From an uncultured Clostridia bacterium (lineage in GTDB: Bacteria > Bacillota > Clostridia > Oscillospirales > Acutalibacteraceae), in assembly GCA_904420015.1 (NCBI GenBank), contig CAJFTS010000044.1:1-64000 (forward strand): a stretch of DNA of 64,000 bases, in the 5' to 3' direction. The translations under genes and the position numbers were made by a program. The notes beneath the pieces are model-generated. The model saw only the letters and a program-made list of their open reading frames with translations. It did not search any database and was not told where the DNA came from. Shown here in pieces: positions 33,461 to 41,990 of the stretch (the stretch's first letter is position 1; every line of letters starts with the position of its first letter).

Positions 33461-34351
33461 CTACGCATGCCTTGCGCGGGGATGGCAGTTTTTGTATACT
33501 TCCTTAAACCGCTCCTGCAAAATCTGCGCATAGACCTGGGTGGAGGAGATGTCCGCGTGTCCCAGCATTTCCTGTATATCCTTCAGCTGCGCCCCGTTCT
33601 CCAGCAGATGCGCGGCAAACGAATGGCGAAGCGTATGGGGCGTGATGTCCTTTTCAATGTGAGCCTGTGCCGTATATCCCTTGACGATTTTCCAAAAGCC
33701 CTGCCGGGTCATCCGCCGGCCGTTGAGATTGGTAAACAGCGCCCGGCCGCAGTCACTCGACGCGATGGCGCCGCGAAACCGGCATAAATAGTCCGCTACC
33801 GCCGTAATCGCCGTGGGATAGATGGGAATAATCCGGTCGCTTTTATCATTGTGGCAGTGCAGGACGCCCACCTGGAGGTTGACGTCCTCCACATTGAGGC
33901 TGACGAGCTCGGACACCCGAATTCCGGTGGCATACAAAAGCTCCAGCATTGCTTTGTCCCGGCATCCCTTCGCATCGCTGGGATCAGGCTGGGATAAAAA
34001 CAGCTCGATTTCCTTGCCGGTCAAGATCTGCGGCAGCTTCTTTTCCACCTTTTTGAGCTTGACGTCCCGCGCGGGGTTGGAGTGGGAGTAGCCTGCCGCC
34101 GCCAGGAACTGGTAAAAGCAGCGCAGGGAGGCCACGCACCGGGTCACGGTGGCCGCGCTCTTCCCCGACAGCTCGAGAAAACCGACAAACCGCTTCATTA
34201 CCGCTTCCTCCACATCGCAGGGAGAGGGAACCCCCTGCTTTTGCAGAAAAGCCAAATACCGCTGCACGTCCCGTTTATAGGACGCCAGGGTATTGGCGGA
34301 AACCGATTTATTGTCTGTCAAGTATCTCTCAAACAGCGCGAGATAATCCAT
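33461..34351 (-). CDS. xerD: Tyrosine recombinase XerD
   Basis: The 296-residue protein has the N-terminal core-binding domain and the catalytic residues Arg in ATGIRVSEL, Lys after CHNDK, HTLRH, LGHADISST and Tyr in QVYAQI (nucleophile). Its length and its position beside spoIIM match the xerD locus of Bacilli, supporting the XerD role in chromosome dimer resolution with the recombinase at 4355-5365. AGGGGAC precedes the ATG. Confidence 0.9.
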   Translation of the reverse strand: MDYLALFERYLTDNKSVSANTLASYKRDVQRYLAFLQKQGVPSPCDVEEAVMKRFVGFLELSGKSAATVTRCVASLRCFYQFLAAAGYSHSNPARDVKLKKVEKKLPQILTGKEIELFLSQPDPSDAKGCRDKAMLELLYATGIRVSELVSLNVEDVNLQVGVLHCHNDKSDRIIPIYPTAITAVADYLCRFRGAIASSDCGRALFTNLNGRRMTRQGFWKIVKGYTAQAHIEKDITPHTLRHSFAAHLLENGAQLKDIQEMLGHADISSTQVYAQILQERFKEVYKNCHPRARHA

Positions 34352-34378
34352 CTTCTTGTCCCCTCATCTTGCCGGAAT

Positions 34379-35014
34379 TTAAGTCACAAAAAATTGGGAA
34401 AAAGCCGCCGAACAAATCGTGTCCACAAAAGCCGCAAGGAACAGCAGGATCAGCAGCGCCAGGAAACGGACCAGATAAACCTTCAGCTGGGGCCAAAGGC
34501 CCTGCGGCTGCTCCGCATTGGGTAAAAACCGGCGGCACAGCAGCAGCGAAAACCGAAACGCTTCCTTACAGGATAGAATAATCAGAATGGAAGATACAAT
34601 GGCGGGCGGAATAATCAGCAGCACGGAAAAGGCAATCCCCTTCAGGCCGTTAGCCGCATAGAGGTAACCGAGCGCCGTACCCAGCCCAAGCCCGCGGAAA
34701 ACCAGCACGCATGGAATCAACGGGACCCCCACCGCGCTTACGCCAAGAAAAAACGGAACCAGCACAAAGGGAAGCACCGATAAAAGCGAATGCAGAAACG
34801 TCGTCAGCACCGGCTGCGACGTCCGGTTAAGGGCAAAGCCTCCCAGCAGGTTTACCAAAGCCTGCGCCTCTTCCTGCGCCATGTTTTTCGAGATCAGCAC
34901 GCCGAAAAAAAGGCCGCATATCAACAGCGTGGTAAAAAAGAGCAGCATCCGGTTCTGCGACAGGGCCTCATAAATCCGCTTGGGCAGGGTATGTATATTG
35001 GTTGTCCAGTTCAT
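34379..35014 (-). CDS. spoIIM: Stage II sporulation protein M
   Basis: The 211-residue membrane protein has five hydrophobic helices and the SpoIIM (DUF95) pattern, including the N-terminal LLFFTTLLICGLFFGVL helix, the central GV..G...L...G...G segment and the IPPA helix. SpoIIM works with SpoIID and SpoIIP in septal peptidoglycan degradation during engulfment, so this supports a sporulating host. GGAGGACTG precedes the ATG. Synteny with xerD is conserved in Bacilli. Confidence 0.88.
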   Translation of the reverse strand: MNWTTNIHTLPKRIYEALSQNRMLLFFTTLLICGLFFGVLISKNMAQEEAQALVNLLGGFALNRTSQPVLTTFLHSLLSVLPFVLVPFFLGVSAVGVPLIPCVLVFRGLGLGTALGYLYAANGLKGIAFSVLLIIPPAIVSSILIILSCKEAFRFSLLLCRRFLPNAEQPQGLWPQLKVYLVRFLALLILLFLAAFVDTICSAAFSQFFVT

Positions 35015-35080
35015 ATGCAGTCCTCCAACCGAAAATTCTCCGTCTGAAGGATAGATATGCTTGCTTGGACATCATTATTC

Positions 35081-35884
35081 CTATTTCGCCAGCTCGCCCG
35101 CCCGCGTGGTGCAGGCCATCATGGCGTTGTCGATTACCTTCTCAAAATCGTCGTCGGAAAAAGAATTCAGGGCCGCCAGCGTGGTCCCTCCCGGGGAAGT
35201 CACCATTTTAATGAGCTCGTCCGGCTCCATGCCGCTTTCATCGAGCATCTTGGCGCTGCCCTTGATGGTCTGGATAATCAGGCGCTTAGCCGCCTCCCGT
35301 TCAATCCCCTGGGCTGCGGCCGAATCAATGACCGCTTTCGCAAACAGATAGACATAGGCCGGGCTGCTCCCGTTGACGGATATCACCGCATTCATGGAGC
35401 TTTCCGGCAAAACCTCCACAATTCCAGAGGCGGAAAAAAGCCGGGAAACCTCTTCAAACTCGCTGTCCGTCACCGAAGGACACCTAGAGAGCGCCGTAGC
35501 GCCGTAGCCCAGCAGCAGCGGCGTGTTCGGCATCGCGCGCACCACCTTGCAGGGGAACCCGACGGCCGACATGACATATTCCGTAGAAATTCCCGCCGCA
35601 ATGCTTACCAGAATCTTTTTTTCGTCAACCGCGTTTTTCATGGATTCGATCACCGGGCCGTATACCTGCGGCTTGACCGCCAGTACCACCACATCGCAGC
35701 GGCGGACCAGCTCCTCCGCGTCTTTGGCCACGTTTGCCCCTTGCTTACCGAATTTCTCACTTTTTTCTGCCGAAATATCATACACCGTCAACTGCTCCGG
35801 GGTACAAACACCGCCCGACAGCATTCCGCCGATAATGGCGCCGGCCATATTTCCACAGCCGATAAATCCGTACATCCGATTCAT
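35081..35884 (-). CDS. proC: Pyrroline-5-carboxylate reductase
   Basis: The ATG at 35884 follows GAGGACGGTG and gives the family N-terminus with the GCGNMAGAI dinucleotide turn. The 267-residue product shows VKPQ, RAMPNTP and the C-terminal TSPGGTT/AL dimer helix segment. It reduces P5C to proline. The gene has its own promoter; nothing suggests an operon with spoIIM beyond orientation. Confidence 0.96.
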   Translation of the reverse strand: MNRMYGFIGCGNMAGAIIGGMLSGGVCTPEQLTVYDISAEKSEKFGKQGANVAKDAEELVRRCDVVVLAVKPQVYGPVIESMKNAVDEKKILVSIAAGISTEYVMSAVGFPCKVVRAMPNTPLLLGYGATALSRCPSVTDSEFEEVSRLFSASGIVEVLPESSMNAVISVNGSSPAYVYLFAKAVIDSAAAQGIEREAAKRLIIQTIKGSAKMLDESGMEPDELIKMVTSPGGTTLAALNSFSDDDFEKVIDNAMMACTTRAGELAK

Positions 35885-35912
35885 ATTACAAACACCGTCC
35901 TCATGAATGTTC

Positions 35913-35941
35913 ATTATAGTATACTCAGCGAATTTTATCAA
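35913..35941 (-). promoter_or_regulatory. proC: proC promoter
   Basis: Minus-strand TTGATA (35936-35941) and perfect TATAAT (35913-35918) with 17-nt spacer. Confidence 0.75.
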
Positions 35942-35997
35942 GGAAAATGTCACGGAAGGTGATTTTCGTTCCACTTTCACAATTTATGTGCTCGATG

Positions 35998-36076
35998 TTA
36001 TGGAAACTGTACAAATATTATGGTAACTATATTATGTTAACATCTTGAAATGATGTCAATCTTCTTATGGAAACTG
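35998..36076. repeat. Three short direct repeats TTATGG(A/T)AACT in an AT-rich gap
   Basis: Copies lie at 35998-36009, 36018-36028 and 36065-36076, 20 and 47 nt apart, between proC and the SCIFF maturase terminator. They could be binding sites or chance repeats in AT-rich DNA. Confidence 0.4.
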
Positions 36077-36087
36077 GCATAGATACA

Positions 36088-36130
36088 AAAGCCGGGCGGC
36101 TTTCCATCTGTACCGCCCGGCTTTTTCTTT
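36088..36130. terminator. Terminator of the SCIFF maturase gene
   Basis: GCCGGGCGG (36091-36099) pairs with CCGCCCGGC (36113-36121), with A/T runs on both sides; it follows the minus-strand maturase gene. Confidence 0.8.
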
Positions 36131-36142
36131 GTATTTATACTA

Positions 36143-37510
36143 TTACATTTCGTCCTGTGCCAGCGCCGCCTTCATCATGATGGCGCATTCCAACCGTTTC
36201 TTTTCCAGTTCACAGGAAAGGGTGTGGGGCTTGAGAATGTCCCCTGCATACTGCTGGTTGTTGGCGTTGCAGCCGCCCGAGCAGTAAAACTTGGCCCAGC
36301 AGTCCCGGCAGCCTTCCTTGCCGTAGATGTTGGCCTTGGCAAAACGGGCTTTTTCTTCCCGGTCAAAGGTACCGTCGAGCACGTTGCCCATCTTCCAGCC
36401 GTCCATCCCTACAAACTGATGGCATGGATAGATGTCCCCTTCCGGCGTTACCGCCACATATTCGTTGCCGCAGCCGCAGCCGCGCAGCCGTTTGATGGCG
36501 CAGGGGCCCTGATCGAGATCAATCATAAAATGGAAGAAATTGAAGCCCTCTCCCCTGCGCTTACTTTCCAGCAATCGCTTGGCCAATTTTTCGTATTCCT
36601 CAAATACCCGAGGCAGGTCCTCTTCTTTGATGGAATAAGGGAGGTTCGGGTCTGAGACCACCGGCTCCACCGAGATCTGGTCAAACCCTTCCTGCGCCAG
36701 ATGGTAGACGTCCTCGGTGAAATCCAGATTGTGCCTGGTAAAGGTACCGCGGACATAATAATCCTTGCCGCCGCGGGTTTGAACCAGCTTTTTATACTTG
36801 GGAAGGATTACGTCGTAGCTCCCCCGGCCGCCCGGCGTCACCCGCAGCCGGTCGTTTACCTCCCGGCGCCCGTCGATGGAAAGGACCACGTTGGACATTT
36901 CCTTGTTGATAAACGCAATTTTGCCGTCGTCGAGCAAAAGGCCGTTTGTGGTAATGGTAAAGCGGAAATTTTTATTGTACGCTTTTTCCTTGCTTCTGGC
37001 ATATTCCACAACCTGCCTGACCACGTCGAAATTCATCAGCGGCTCCCCGCCGAAGAAGTCCAGCTCCAGATTGCGCCGGCTTCCCGAATTCTCCAGCAGG
37101 AAATCAATAGCCGCCTTTCCTACCTCAAGAGGCATCAGCTTGCGCCCATGGCCGAAATCCCCTTTTGCCGCAAAGCAGTATTCACACCGCAGGTTGCAGT
37201 CGTGGGCGATATGCAGGCACATGGCCTTCACCGGCGAGGACACCATCTTGCCGGAGAACTGCTCGTAATCGTCCTCGGAAAAGAGGGTCCCGTCCTCATA
37301 CAAGGAATAAAGCTCGCCGTAGGCTTCCTCAAGCTTGTCCGACCCGTACTTCGGGCCGAGCTGTTCGAGCACCTCTGTCGGACATTCCTTTTGCATCGGC
37401 GGCTCAAGAAGCCCCGTGATTTCATATGTCATTTCGTCCAGCACGTGCACCGCGCCGCTGTGGACATCCAGTACAATAGAAAAACCGTTTTGTTGATAGC
37501 GGTGAATCAT
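36143..37510 (-). CDS. SCIFF (six-cysteine ranthipeptide) radical SAM maturase
   Basis: The 455-residue protein has an N-terminal precursor-recognition-like region (about 1-85), the radical SAM CX3CX2C motif C105/C109/C112 (CNLRCEYC) and a C-terminal SPASM domain with many cysteines (CGCGNEYV..., YPCHQF, C..CWAKFYCSGGC). It corresponds to the CteB-type enzymes that install thioether links between cysteine sulfurs and partner-residue carbons in the SCIFF peptide. The gene for the peptide lies directly upstream, separated by a hairpin. Ribosome site GAGGAGG. The system is near-universal in Clostridia, yet the biological function of mature SCIFF is unsettled. Confidence 0.95.
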   Translation of the reverse strand: MIHRYQQNGFSIVLDVHSGAVHVLDEMTYEITGLLEPPMQKECPTEVLEQLGPKYGSDKLEEAYGELYSLYEDGTLFSEDDYEQFSGKMVSSPVKAMCLHIAHDCNLRCEYCFAAKGDFGHGRKLMPLEVGKAAIDFLLENSGSRRNLELDFFGGEPLMNFDVVRQVVEYARSKEKAYNKNFRFTITTNGLLLDDGKIAFINKEMSNVVLSIDGRREVNDRLRVTPGGRGSYDVILPKYKKLVQTRGGKDYYVRGTFTRHNLDFTEDVYHLAQEGFDQISVEPVVSDPNLPYSIKEEDLPRVFEEYEKLAKRLLESKRRGEGFNFFHFMIDLDQGPCAIKRLRGCGCGNEYVAVTPEGDIYPCHQFVGMDGWKMGNVLDGTFDREEKARFAKANIYGKEGCRDCWAKFYCSGGCNANNQQYAGDILKPHTLSCELEKKRLECAIMMKAALAQDEM

Positions 37511-37583
37511 AAGATCAGGTACCTCCTCAATGGCCGCGCCTGCGGCCGGCCGAACATCGGGTCAATGGAAAAAACGGCATAAT

Positions 37584-37610
37584 TTAAGGGACAGAAGCTC
37601 TGTCCCTTAA
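37584..37610. other. Hairpin between SCIFF peptide gene and maturase gene
   Basis: A perfect 12-bp inverted repeat (TTAAGGGACAGA) with a 3-nt loop sits 30 nt after the peptide stop codon. On the minus strand it is followed by only a weak A/T run, so it may be a partial terminator or stabiliser that gives more peptide mRNA than maturase mRNA. Confidence 0.65.
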
Positions 37611-37640
37611 ACCGCAAACTCGTCGCAATCGCACAGGTTT

Positions 37641-37778
37641 TTACTTCTCGCACTTCTGGTTGGCAACCGTGCAGGAAGTCTTGCAGGCAGACTGGCAGGA
37701 AGCCTGGCATTCGCCGCAGCCGCCCTTCGCCGCGCTCTCCTTGAGATTGGCCTTGTTGATGGTCTTGATATGGCTCAT
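37641..37778 (-). CDS. Six-cysteine SCIFF precursor peptide
   Basis: The true start is the ATG at 37778 (GGGAGG 10 nt upstream), giving a 45-residue peptide that begins MSHIKTINKANLKES, a leader typical of SCIFF peptides, and ends with a core containing six cysteines in GGCGEC, ASC, SAC, TSC and QKC. It is the substrate of the adjacent radical SAM maturase. A longer frame starting 22 codons upstream overlaps the promoter and is not used. Confidence 0.95.
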   Translation of the reverse strand: MSHIKTINKANLKESAAKGGCGECQASCQSACKTSCTVANQKCEK

Positions 37779-37815
37779 TTCGTTTGTACCTCCCTTGCCC
37801 GTTCGTTTGTCTTTC

Positions 37816-37844
37816 ATTATAGCACAAAAGAATTCCAGTTTCAA
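37816..37844 (-). promoter_or_regulatory. Promoter of the SCIFF locus
   Basis: Minus-strand TTGAAA (37839-37844) and perfect TATAAT (37816-37821), 17-nt spacer, just upstream of the peptide gene. Confidence 0.78.
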
Positions 37845-37851
37845 ATAAAAC

Positions 37852-38256
37852 CTATCTTTTTCGCAGATTGACGCCTAGAATTCCGCCCAACGCCCCCGCC
37901 ACCGGCATGGAGATGAGCTTAATGAGGGTCGCCATCCCCAGCGTCTCCCCCGCAGACGATACGCTGACGATAAACAGCACCGCAAAGAGTACGAACCCAG
38001 TTATAGCTCCGAAAAGGGCCCCCTTCGACCCAATCATTTTCGCCGTCATCAGGCCGCCGAAAAAAGCGCCCACCGATGCCGCCGTCGTTGCCAGAGGCGT
38101 CACCGCCGACTGCGGAATGTTGTTCATGGAAATGATCAAAGAAAACAAAAGCAGCGCCAGCGCGCAGATGAGCGCGCCGCCGGAGATTCCGAAGATGATC
38201 GGCTTGACCTTTGCCGTTAAGCTGCCGTTCTCCGGACTGACACGATCGGTTCTCAT
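37852..38256 (-). CDS. TIGR04086 family membrane protein
   Basis: The 134-residue protein has four helices (about 18-42, 55-75, 82-102, 108-130) rich in Gly/Ala/Ser, with the pattern SLTAKVKPIIFGI..G at the start and GG..GV.LRK at the end. It belongs to the small membrane family often found between yajC and the SCIFF genes in Clostridia, an association seen here too. Function unknown. GGGGAGGG precedes the ATG; it ends just before the SCIFF promoter. Confidence 0.75.
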   Translation of the reverse strand: MRTDRVSPENGSLTAKVKPIIFGISGGALICALALLLFSLIISMNNIPQSAVTPLATTAASVGAFFGGLMTAKMIGSKGALFGAITGFVLFAVLFIVSVSSAGETLGMATLIKLISMPVAGALGGILGVNLRKR

Positions 38257-38359
38257 GGAAAAGCCCTCCCCTTATTCGGCCTAGCATTCCGAGGCGGCGC
38301 TCCCTTCATGGAGGCCGTCTACCAAATGATATTCCCAGGGGAAGGCAATTATGCGTTTC

Positions 38360-38692
38360 TTATTTGTCGTGTACGGTGTTGTTGGTCTGCACCGCCCACT
38401 TCATGATGCGCACCTTGTCGCGGTCCGCGCCGGTTTCAATGAGAAGGGAATCCTCCTTCATGCTTACGATCTTGCCGACAATTCCGCCGATGGTGACGAT
38501 TTCATCGCCCACCTGCATGTTGTCGCGCATCTTCGCCTCTTCCTTCTGCTTCTTGCGCTGGGGACGGATTAAAATAAAATACATAATGACGATCATCAAT
38601 GCGATCAAGCCGAACTGCATAATCAGCGCCATCGTATTATCCGTGCCCGCCGCTGCACTTGCATCCAGAAGCGTAAGCCCTTTTTCAACCAT
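38360..38692 (-). CDS. yajC: Preprotein translocase subunit YajC
   Basis: The 110-residue protein has one membrane helix (about 20-42), the YFILIRPQRKKQKE segment right after it and the cytoplasmic VGDEIVTIGGIVGKI domain, all diagnostic of YajC. It associates with SecDF-YidC; secD/secF are not in the window. GGAGGTG precedes the ATG; the gene lies 66 nt after tgt. Confidence 0.95.
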   Translation of the reverse strand: MVEKGLTLLDASAAAGTDNTMALIMQFGLIALMIVIMYFILIRPQRKKQKEEAKMRDNMQVGDEIVTIGGIVGKIVSMKEDSLLIETGADRDKVRIMKWAVQTNNTVHDK

Positions 38693-38758
38693 TCACAAAA
38701 CACCTCCAAAAATATTCCTGATTATTATAGCGGTTAAACCACGCGGTTGCAAGCCTTT

Positions 38759-39889
38759 TTAAATGCGTTTGTCCAGTACGGGTGCAAATTTAACATATAG
38801 TTCATCAAATTGGTCCTTTTCAATGGCAAAGCGGATCTTTTCCAGGAGGGTATTGTAGAAATAGAGGTTGTGCATGACGCACAGCCGCATGGCCAGCATC
38901 TCCCCGCATTTAAAGAGATGGCGGATGTACGCCCGGGAATGCCGCCGGCAGGTCGGGCAGTCGCACTGCTCGTCGATCGGCTTATGATCGAGCTTATACT
39001 TCTCGTTGTTGAGGTTGCGGATTCCTTCCCAGGTAAACACATGGGCATGGCGGCCGTTTCGGCTGGGCATGACGCAGTCGAACAGGTCCACGCCCCGCCG
39101 TACCGCCTCTAAAATGTTGACCGGTGTGCCCACCCCCATGAGATACCGCGGCTTGTCCTTCGGCATGAAGGGGGTAACGGTGTCGATGATGCGGTACATA
39201 TCCTCGGCCGGTTCCCCCACCGCAAGGCCCCCGATGGCATACCCGTCCAGCCCGAGCGCGGCGATCTCCTGCATATTCTGCGCCCGCAGGTCGTCGAAGG
39301 TACAGCCCTGGTTGATGCCGAACAGCATCTGCCGTTTATTCAGCGTCCCCGGCAACTCGTTGAGCCGTTTCATCTCCGCCTGGCAGCGTTTGAGCCAGCG
39401 CACCGTCCGCCTGCACGAGGCGGCGGCGTACTCGTAGGTAGCCGGGTTCTCCACGCATTCGTCAAAGGCCATGGCGATGGTGGAGCCGAAGTTCGACTGG
39501 ATGCGCATGCTTTCCTCCGGTCCCATGAAGATTTTGCGCCCGTCCACATGAGAAGAGAAATGGACCCCCTCTTCTTTGATCTTCCGAAGGGAGGCGAGGG
39601 AAAAAACCTGAAACCCGCCTGAATCGGTCAAAATCGGGCCGTCCCAGCCGGTAAACCGGTGAAGCCCGCCGTATTCCCGGATCAAGTCGTCTCCCGGACG
39701 GATATGCAGGTGATAGGTGTTGCACAGCTGTACCTGGCACTTGATATCTTTGAGGTCGTAGGCCGAAACGGCGCCGCGGATGGCGCCCGCCGTCGCCACA
39801 TTCATAAAAGCAGGTGTTTGCACCTTACCGTGGGGAGTGACGAATTCGCCCCGCCGGGCGCGTCCTTGGGTATGGGTAATGGTAAGCAT
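38759..39889 (-). CDS. tgt: Queuine tRNA-ribosyltransferase (bacterial Tgt)
   Basis: The ATG at 39889 is preceded by GAGGAG; the eight extra upstream residues are not family-like. The 376-residue TIM barrel has DSGGFQVFSL, GINQG, GGLAVGEP, the DCVMPSRNGRHAH segment with the catalytic aspartate, and the C-terminal zinc site CDCPTC...H. It exchanges guanine for preQ1 at tRNA position 34. The yajC neighbour is the common tgt-yajC arrangement. Confidence 0.97.
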   Translation of the reverse strand: MLTITHTQGRARRGEFVTPHGKVQTPAFMNVATAGAIRGAVSAYDLKDIKCQVQLCNTYHLHIRPGDDLIREYGGLHRFTGWDGPILTDSGGFQVFSLASLRKIKEEGVHFSSHVDGRKIFMGPEESMRIQSNFGSTIAMAFDECVENPATYEYAAASCRRTVRWLKRCQAEMKRLNELPGTLNKRQMLFGINQGCTFDDLRAQNMQEIAALGLDGYAIGGLAVGEPAEDMYRIIDTVTPFMPKDKPRYLMGVGTPVNILEAVRRGVDLFDCVMPSRNGRHAHVFTWEGIRNLNNEKYKLDHKPIDEQCDCPTCRRHSRAYIRHLFKCGEMLAMRLCVMHNLYFYNTLLEKIRFAIEKDQFDELYVKFAPVLDKRI

Positions 39890-39953
39890 AGGTCTCCTCG
39901 TTTCTTTCTGCATATGTTATCTTTGGCAACAGGTCTTTGTGATTCCGTTTTTC

Positions 39954-39982
39954 ATTATAACAGTACCATTCTCCCGAAGCAA
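39954..39982 (-). promoter_or_regulatory. tgt: tgt promoter
   Basis: Minus-strand TTGCTT (39977-39982) and perfect TATAAT (39954-39959), 17-nt spacer. Confidence 0.68.
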
Positions 39983-40146
39983 GGGGCGGGGAAAGAACAC
40001 GGAGAAATTCTCCTTTTGCCCCTTAAACCTTTTTTCGCCATCTCCATTTCCTGGCTTTTTCCTTTTCCGGACGGGCGGCCAAAAAACAGCTTTCATTCGC
40101 TTGCAAATAATATGTAATTTTTACTCCTTTTATTTTGAAAAACAAT

Positions 40147-40182
40147 GTAAAGGGGATTATCTTGTCAGATAATCCCCTTTAC
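40147..40182. terminator. Perfect 15-bp hairpin, probable terminator of the GH13 gene
   Basis: GTAAAGGGGATTATC and its exact complement flank a 6-nt loop; ATTGTTTTTC follows on the minus strand. It lies about 115 nt past the GH13 stop. The rest of the 409-nt gap (39890-40298) holds the tgt promoter and AT-rich sequence with no gene seen. Confidence 0.65.
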
Positions 40183-40298
40183 AAAATCAACGTGTTTTAC
40201 AACTCATTTTATAAATTCATTTTTATCTACATGGATAAATTGATACACATCTTGCATAATCGCTACGCCGCCGCATGGCATGGCCCAAGCCGGGTGTT

Positions 40299-41606
40299 TT
40301 AAAATATTTCCCAGTAAGCGGCGCTGTATGGAGGGAGAATGCTCCCGCCGCCAAAGTCATGCTCCTGCCCAGTCAGCAGATCCCTGGCCCGGCCGGCTCC
40401 TGCATCGAAGTGGGCGGTGTATGGCTCTGCATCGGCGTTGATCGCCACCAGTACCCGTTGCCCGTCCAGGGCCCGCTCGAAGATCAGCTGCTTATTTTGC
40501 AGCAGGAGATTCCGATAACCGCCGTAGCAAAGCGCCTTACATTGCTTATGGGCGGCGGCGCATGTGGAAATCCATTCGGTCAGCTCCGTCCAGACCGGCT
40601 CCTCCAGGCAAGGCCGCAGGGCGTGGTCCCCTTGGGACTTCTCCCCGGTTACCCCCCACTCGCTGCCGTAGTAGACGCAGGGGATACCCGGCATGGCAAA
40701 CAGCAACGCATAAATTAAGGGCAAATGAGCAGGATTTTGCAGGATGGAAGCCACCCGCGTCACATCGTGGTTGTCCACGAAATTCAGCAGATGCTTCCCC
40801 TTATAAAGGGTCCAGTTCTCCGGCCCGAACTGGCGAAGAAGAGAATGGGCGATCTCAAAGAGATTGAGGCTGTTGAAGCTGGAATAAAGCCCCTTGTAGC
40901 ATTCGTAATTGGTGGCGGAATGGAGCTTTTGCTCCCCCAGGATCCGGTTGTAGTCCCCGCCCAGGATTTCCCCCACCAAAAAGAATTCCGGCTTGAGGGT
41001 ATCGGTAAAAGCGCGCAGGCGGCAAAGGAAATCGGGGTCGAGGCAATAGGCCACATCCAGCCGCAGCCCGTCGATATCAAATTCCTCCACCCATGCGCGG
41101 ATACAGGCAAACAAATGGCCGACCACTTCCTCGTTGCGCAGGTTGAGCTTCACAAGCTCATAGTGCCCTTCCCAGCCCTCGTACCAAAGCCCGTCGTTAT
41201 AGCCGTTGTTGCCCCCGAAATTAAGAAAAAACCAATCCTTGTAAGGCGACGCCTCCCGGTTTTTTAGCACGTCCTGAAAGGCCCAGAATCCCCGCCCCAC
41301 ATGGTTAAACACCCCGTCGAGCACCACCCGGATTCCATGTTCATGCAAAAGCGTACAAAGGCCGGCAAAATCCGCATTGGTCCCCAGACGGCAGTCGATT
41401 TTGCGGTAATCCCGGGTGTCGTAGCCGTGACAGTCCGATTCAAACACCGGAGAAAAATAGACCGCGTCGGCCCCAAGGGCCTTGATGTGTTCCACCCAGC
41501 CAGCCACCCGGCCGATGCGGTTGACGGTGACCCCGTCGTTCTCCCGCGGCGCGCCGCAAAGGCCCAGCGGATAGATCTGATAAAATACACTTTCGTTTGC
41601 CCACAT
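40299..41606 (-). CDS. GH13 alpha-amylase-family glycosidase
   Basis: The 435-residue protein has all four GH13 regions: DGVFNHV (I), GLRLDVAY with the nucleophile Asp (II), GEILGG with the acid Glu (III) and FVDNHD (IV), in a TIM barrel with a short N-terminus (FYQIYPLGLC) and C-terminal beta domain. No signal peptide is present, so it acts on intracellular malto-oligosaccharides, cyclodextrins or similar glucans. The subfamily, and thus hydrolase versus transferase activity, is not determinable by eye. AAGGGG precedes the ATG. An AAAACGG/CCGTTTT inverted repeat in the leader (about 41635-41654) could be a sugar-repressor site. Confidence 0.88.
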   Translation of the reverse strand: MWANESVFYQIYPLGLCGAPRENDGVTVNRIGRVAGWVEHIKALGADAVYFSPVFESDCHGYDTRDYRKIDCRLGTNADFAGLCTLLHEHGIRVVLDGVFNHVGRGFWAFQDVLKNREASPYKDWFFLNFGGNNGYNDGLWYEGWEGHYELVKLNLRNEEVVGHLFACIRAWVEEFDIDGLRLDVAYCLDPDFLCRLRAFTDTLKPEFFLVGEILGGDYNRILGEQKLHSATNYECYKGLYSSFNSLNLFEIAHSLLRQFGPENWTLYKGKHLLNFVDNHDVTRVASILQNPAHLPLIYALLFAMPGIPCVYYGSEWGVTGEKSQGDHALRPCLEEPVWTELTEWISTCAAAHKQCKALCYGGYRNLLLQNKQLIFERALDGQRVLVAINADAEPYTAHFDAGAGRARDLLTGQEHDFGGGSILPPYSAAYWEIF

Positions 41607-41743
41607 ATGCTACCAGCCCCTTGTCTTTCATAGTCAAAACGGAAAACACCGTTTTCTACTATTATAGTCCAAACACCCCGATTTGTATCGCAAAAGTGCA
41701 AAAAAATAGGCAGGATGCTAAAAGAAAAGAGAAAAAAACAGGC

Positions 41744-41772
41744 TTGACAAGGGGATTTTGCCGGATTATACT
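41744..41772 (+). promoter_or_regulatory. thiS: Promoter of the thi operon
   Basis: Perfect TTGACA (41744-41749) and TATACT (41767-41772) with 17-nt spacer, about 30 nt before the riboswitch. Confidence 0.85.
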
Positions 41773-41802
41773 AGAAAAAACAAAAGAATCAGACGCAAGA
41801 AC

Positions 41803-41892
41803 TGGGGAGCCAATGAAATTGGCTGAGAGTGAGGTGTGGTCCTCTTACTCATGGAACCTGTGCGGTTAGTACCGGCGGAGGGAGTTTCGAGC
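41803..41892 (+). promoter_or_regulatory. TPP (THI-box) riboswitch aptamer
   Basis: The leader has the conserved blocks GGGGAGCC...GGCTGAGAGTGAGG, TCATGGAACCTG and GGTTAGTACCGGCGGAGGGA. Thiamine diphosphate binding to this fold normally favours the downstream terminator, shutting off the thi genes. Confidence 0.97.
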
Positions 41893-41922
41893 TGAAAAAA
41901 CGGATGCAACTTCCGAATGAGT

Positions 41923-41961
41923 AAGGCCAAACGTACCAAGCGCGGTACGCTTGGCCTTTTT
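41923..41961 (+). terminator. Riboswitch-controlled terminator
   Basis: GGCCAA-CGTACC pairs with GGTACG-TTGGCC (one bulged base each side) and is followed by five Ts; it is the expression platform of the TPP riboswitch, 30 nt before thiS. Confidence 0.92.
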
Positions 41962-41990
41962 CTATTGTCGAACAAAGGAGGAAAACCAGG

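Noticed and set aside
35998..36076. CRISPR-like array
   Set aside because: Three 11-12 nt repeats with unequal spacing are too short and too few; no cas genes are in the window.
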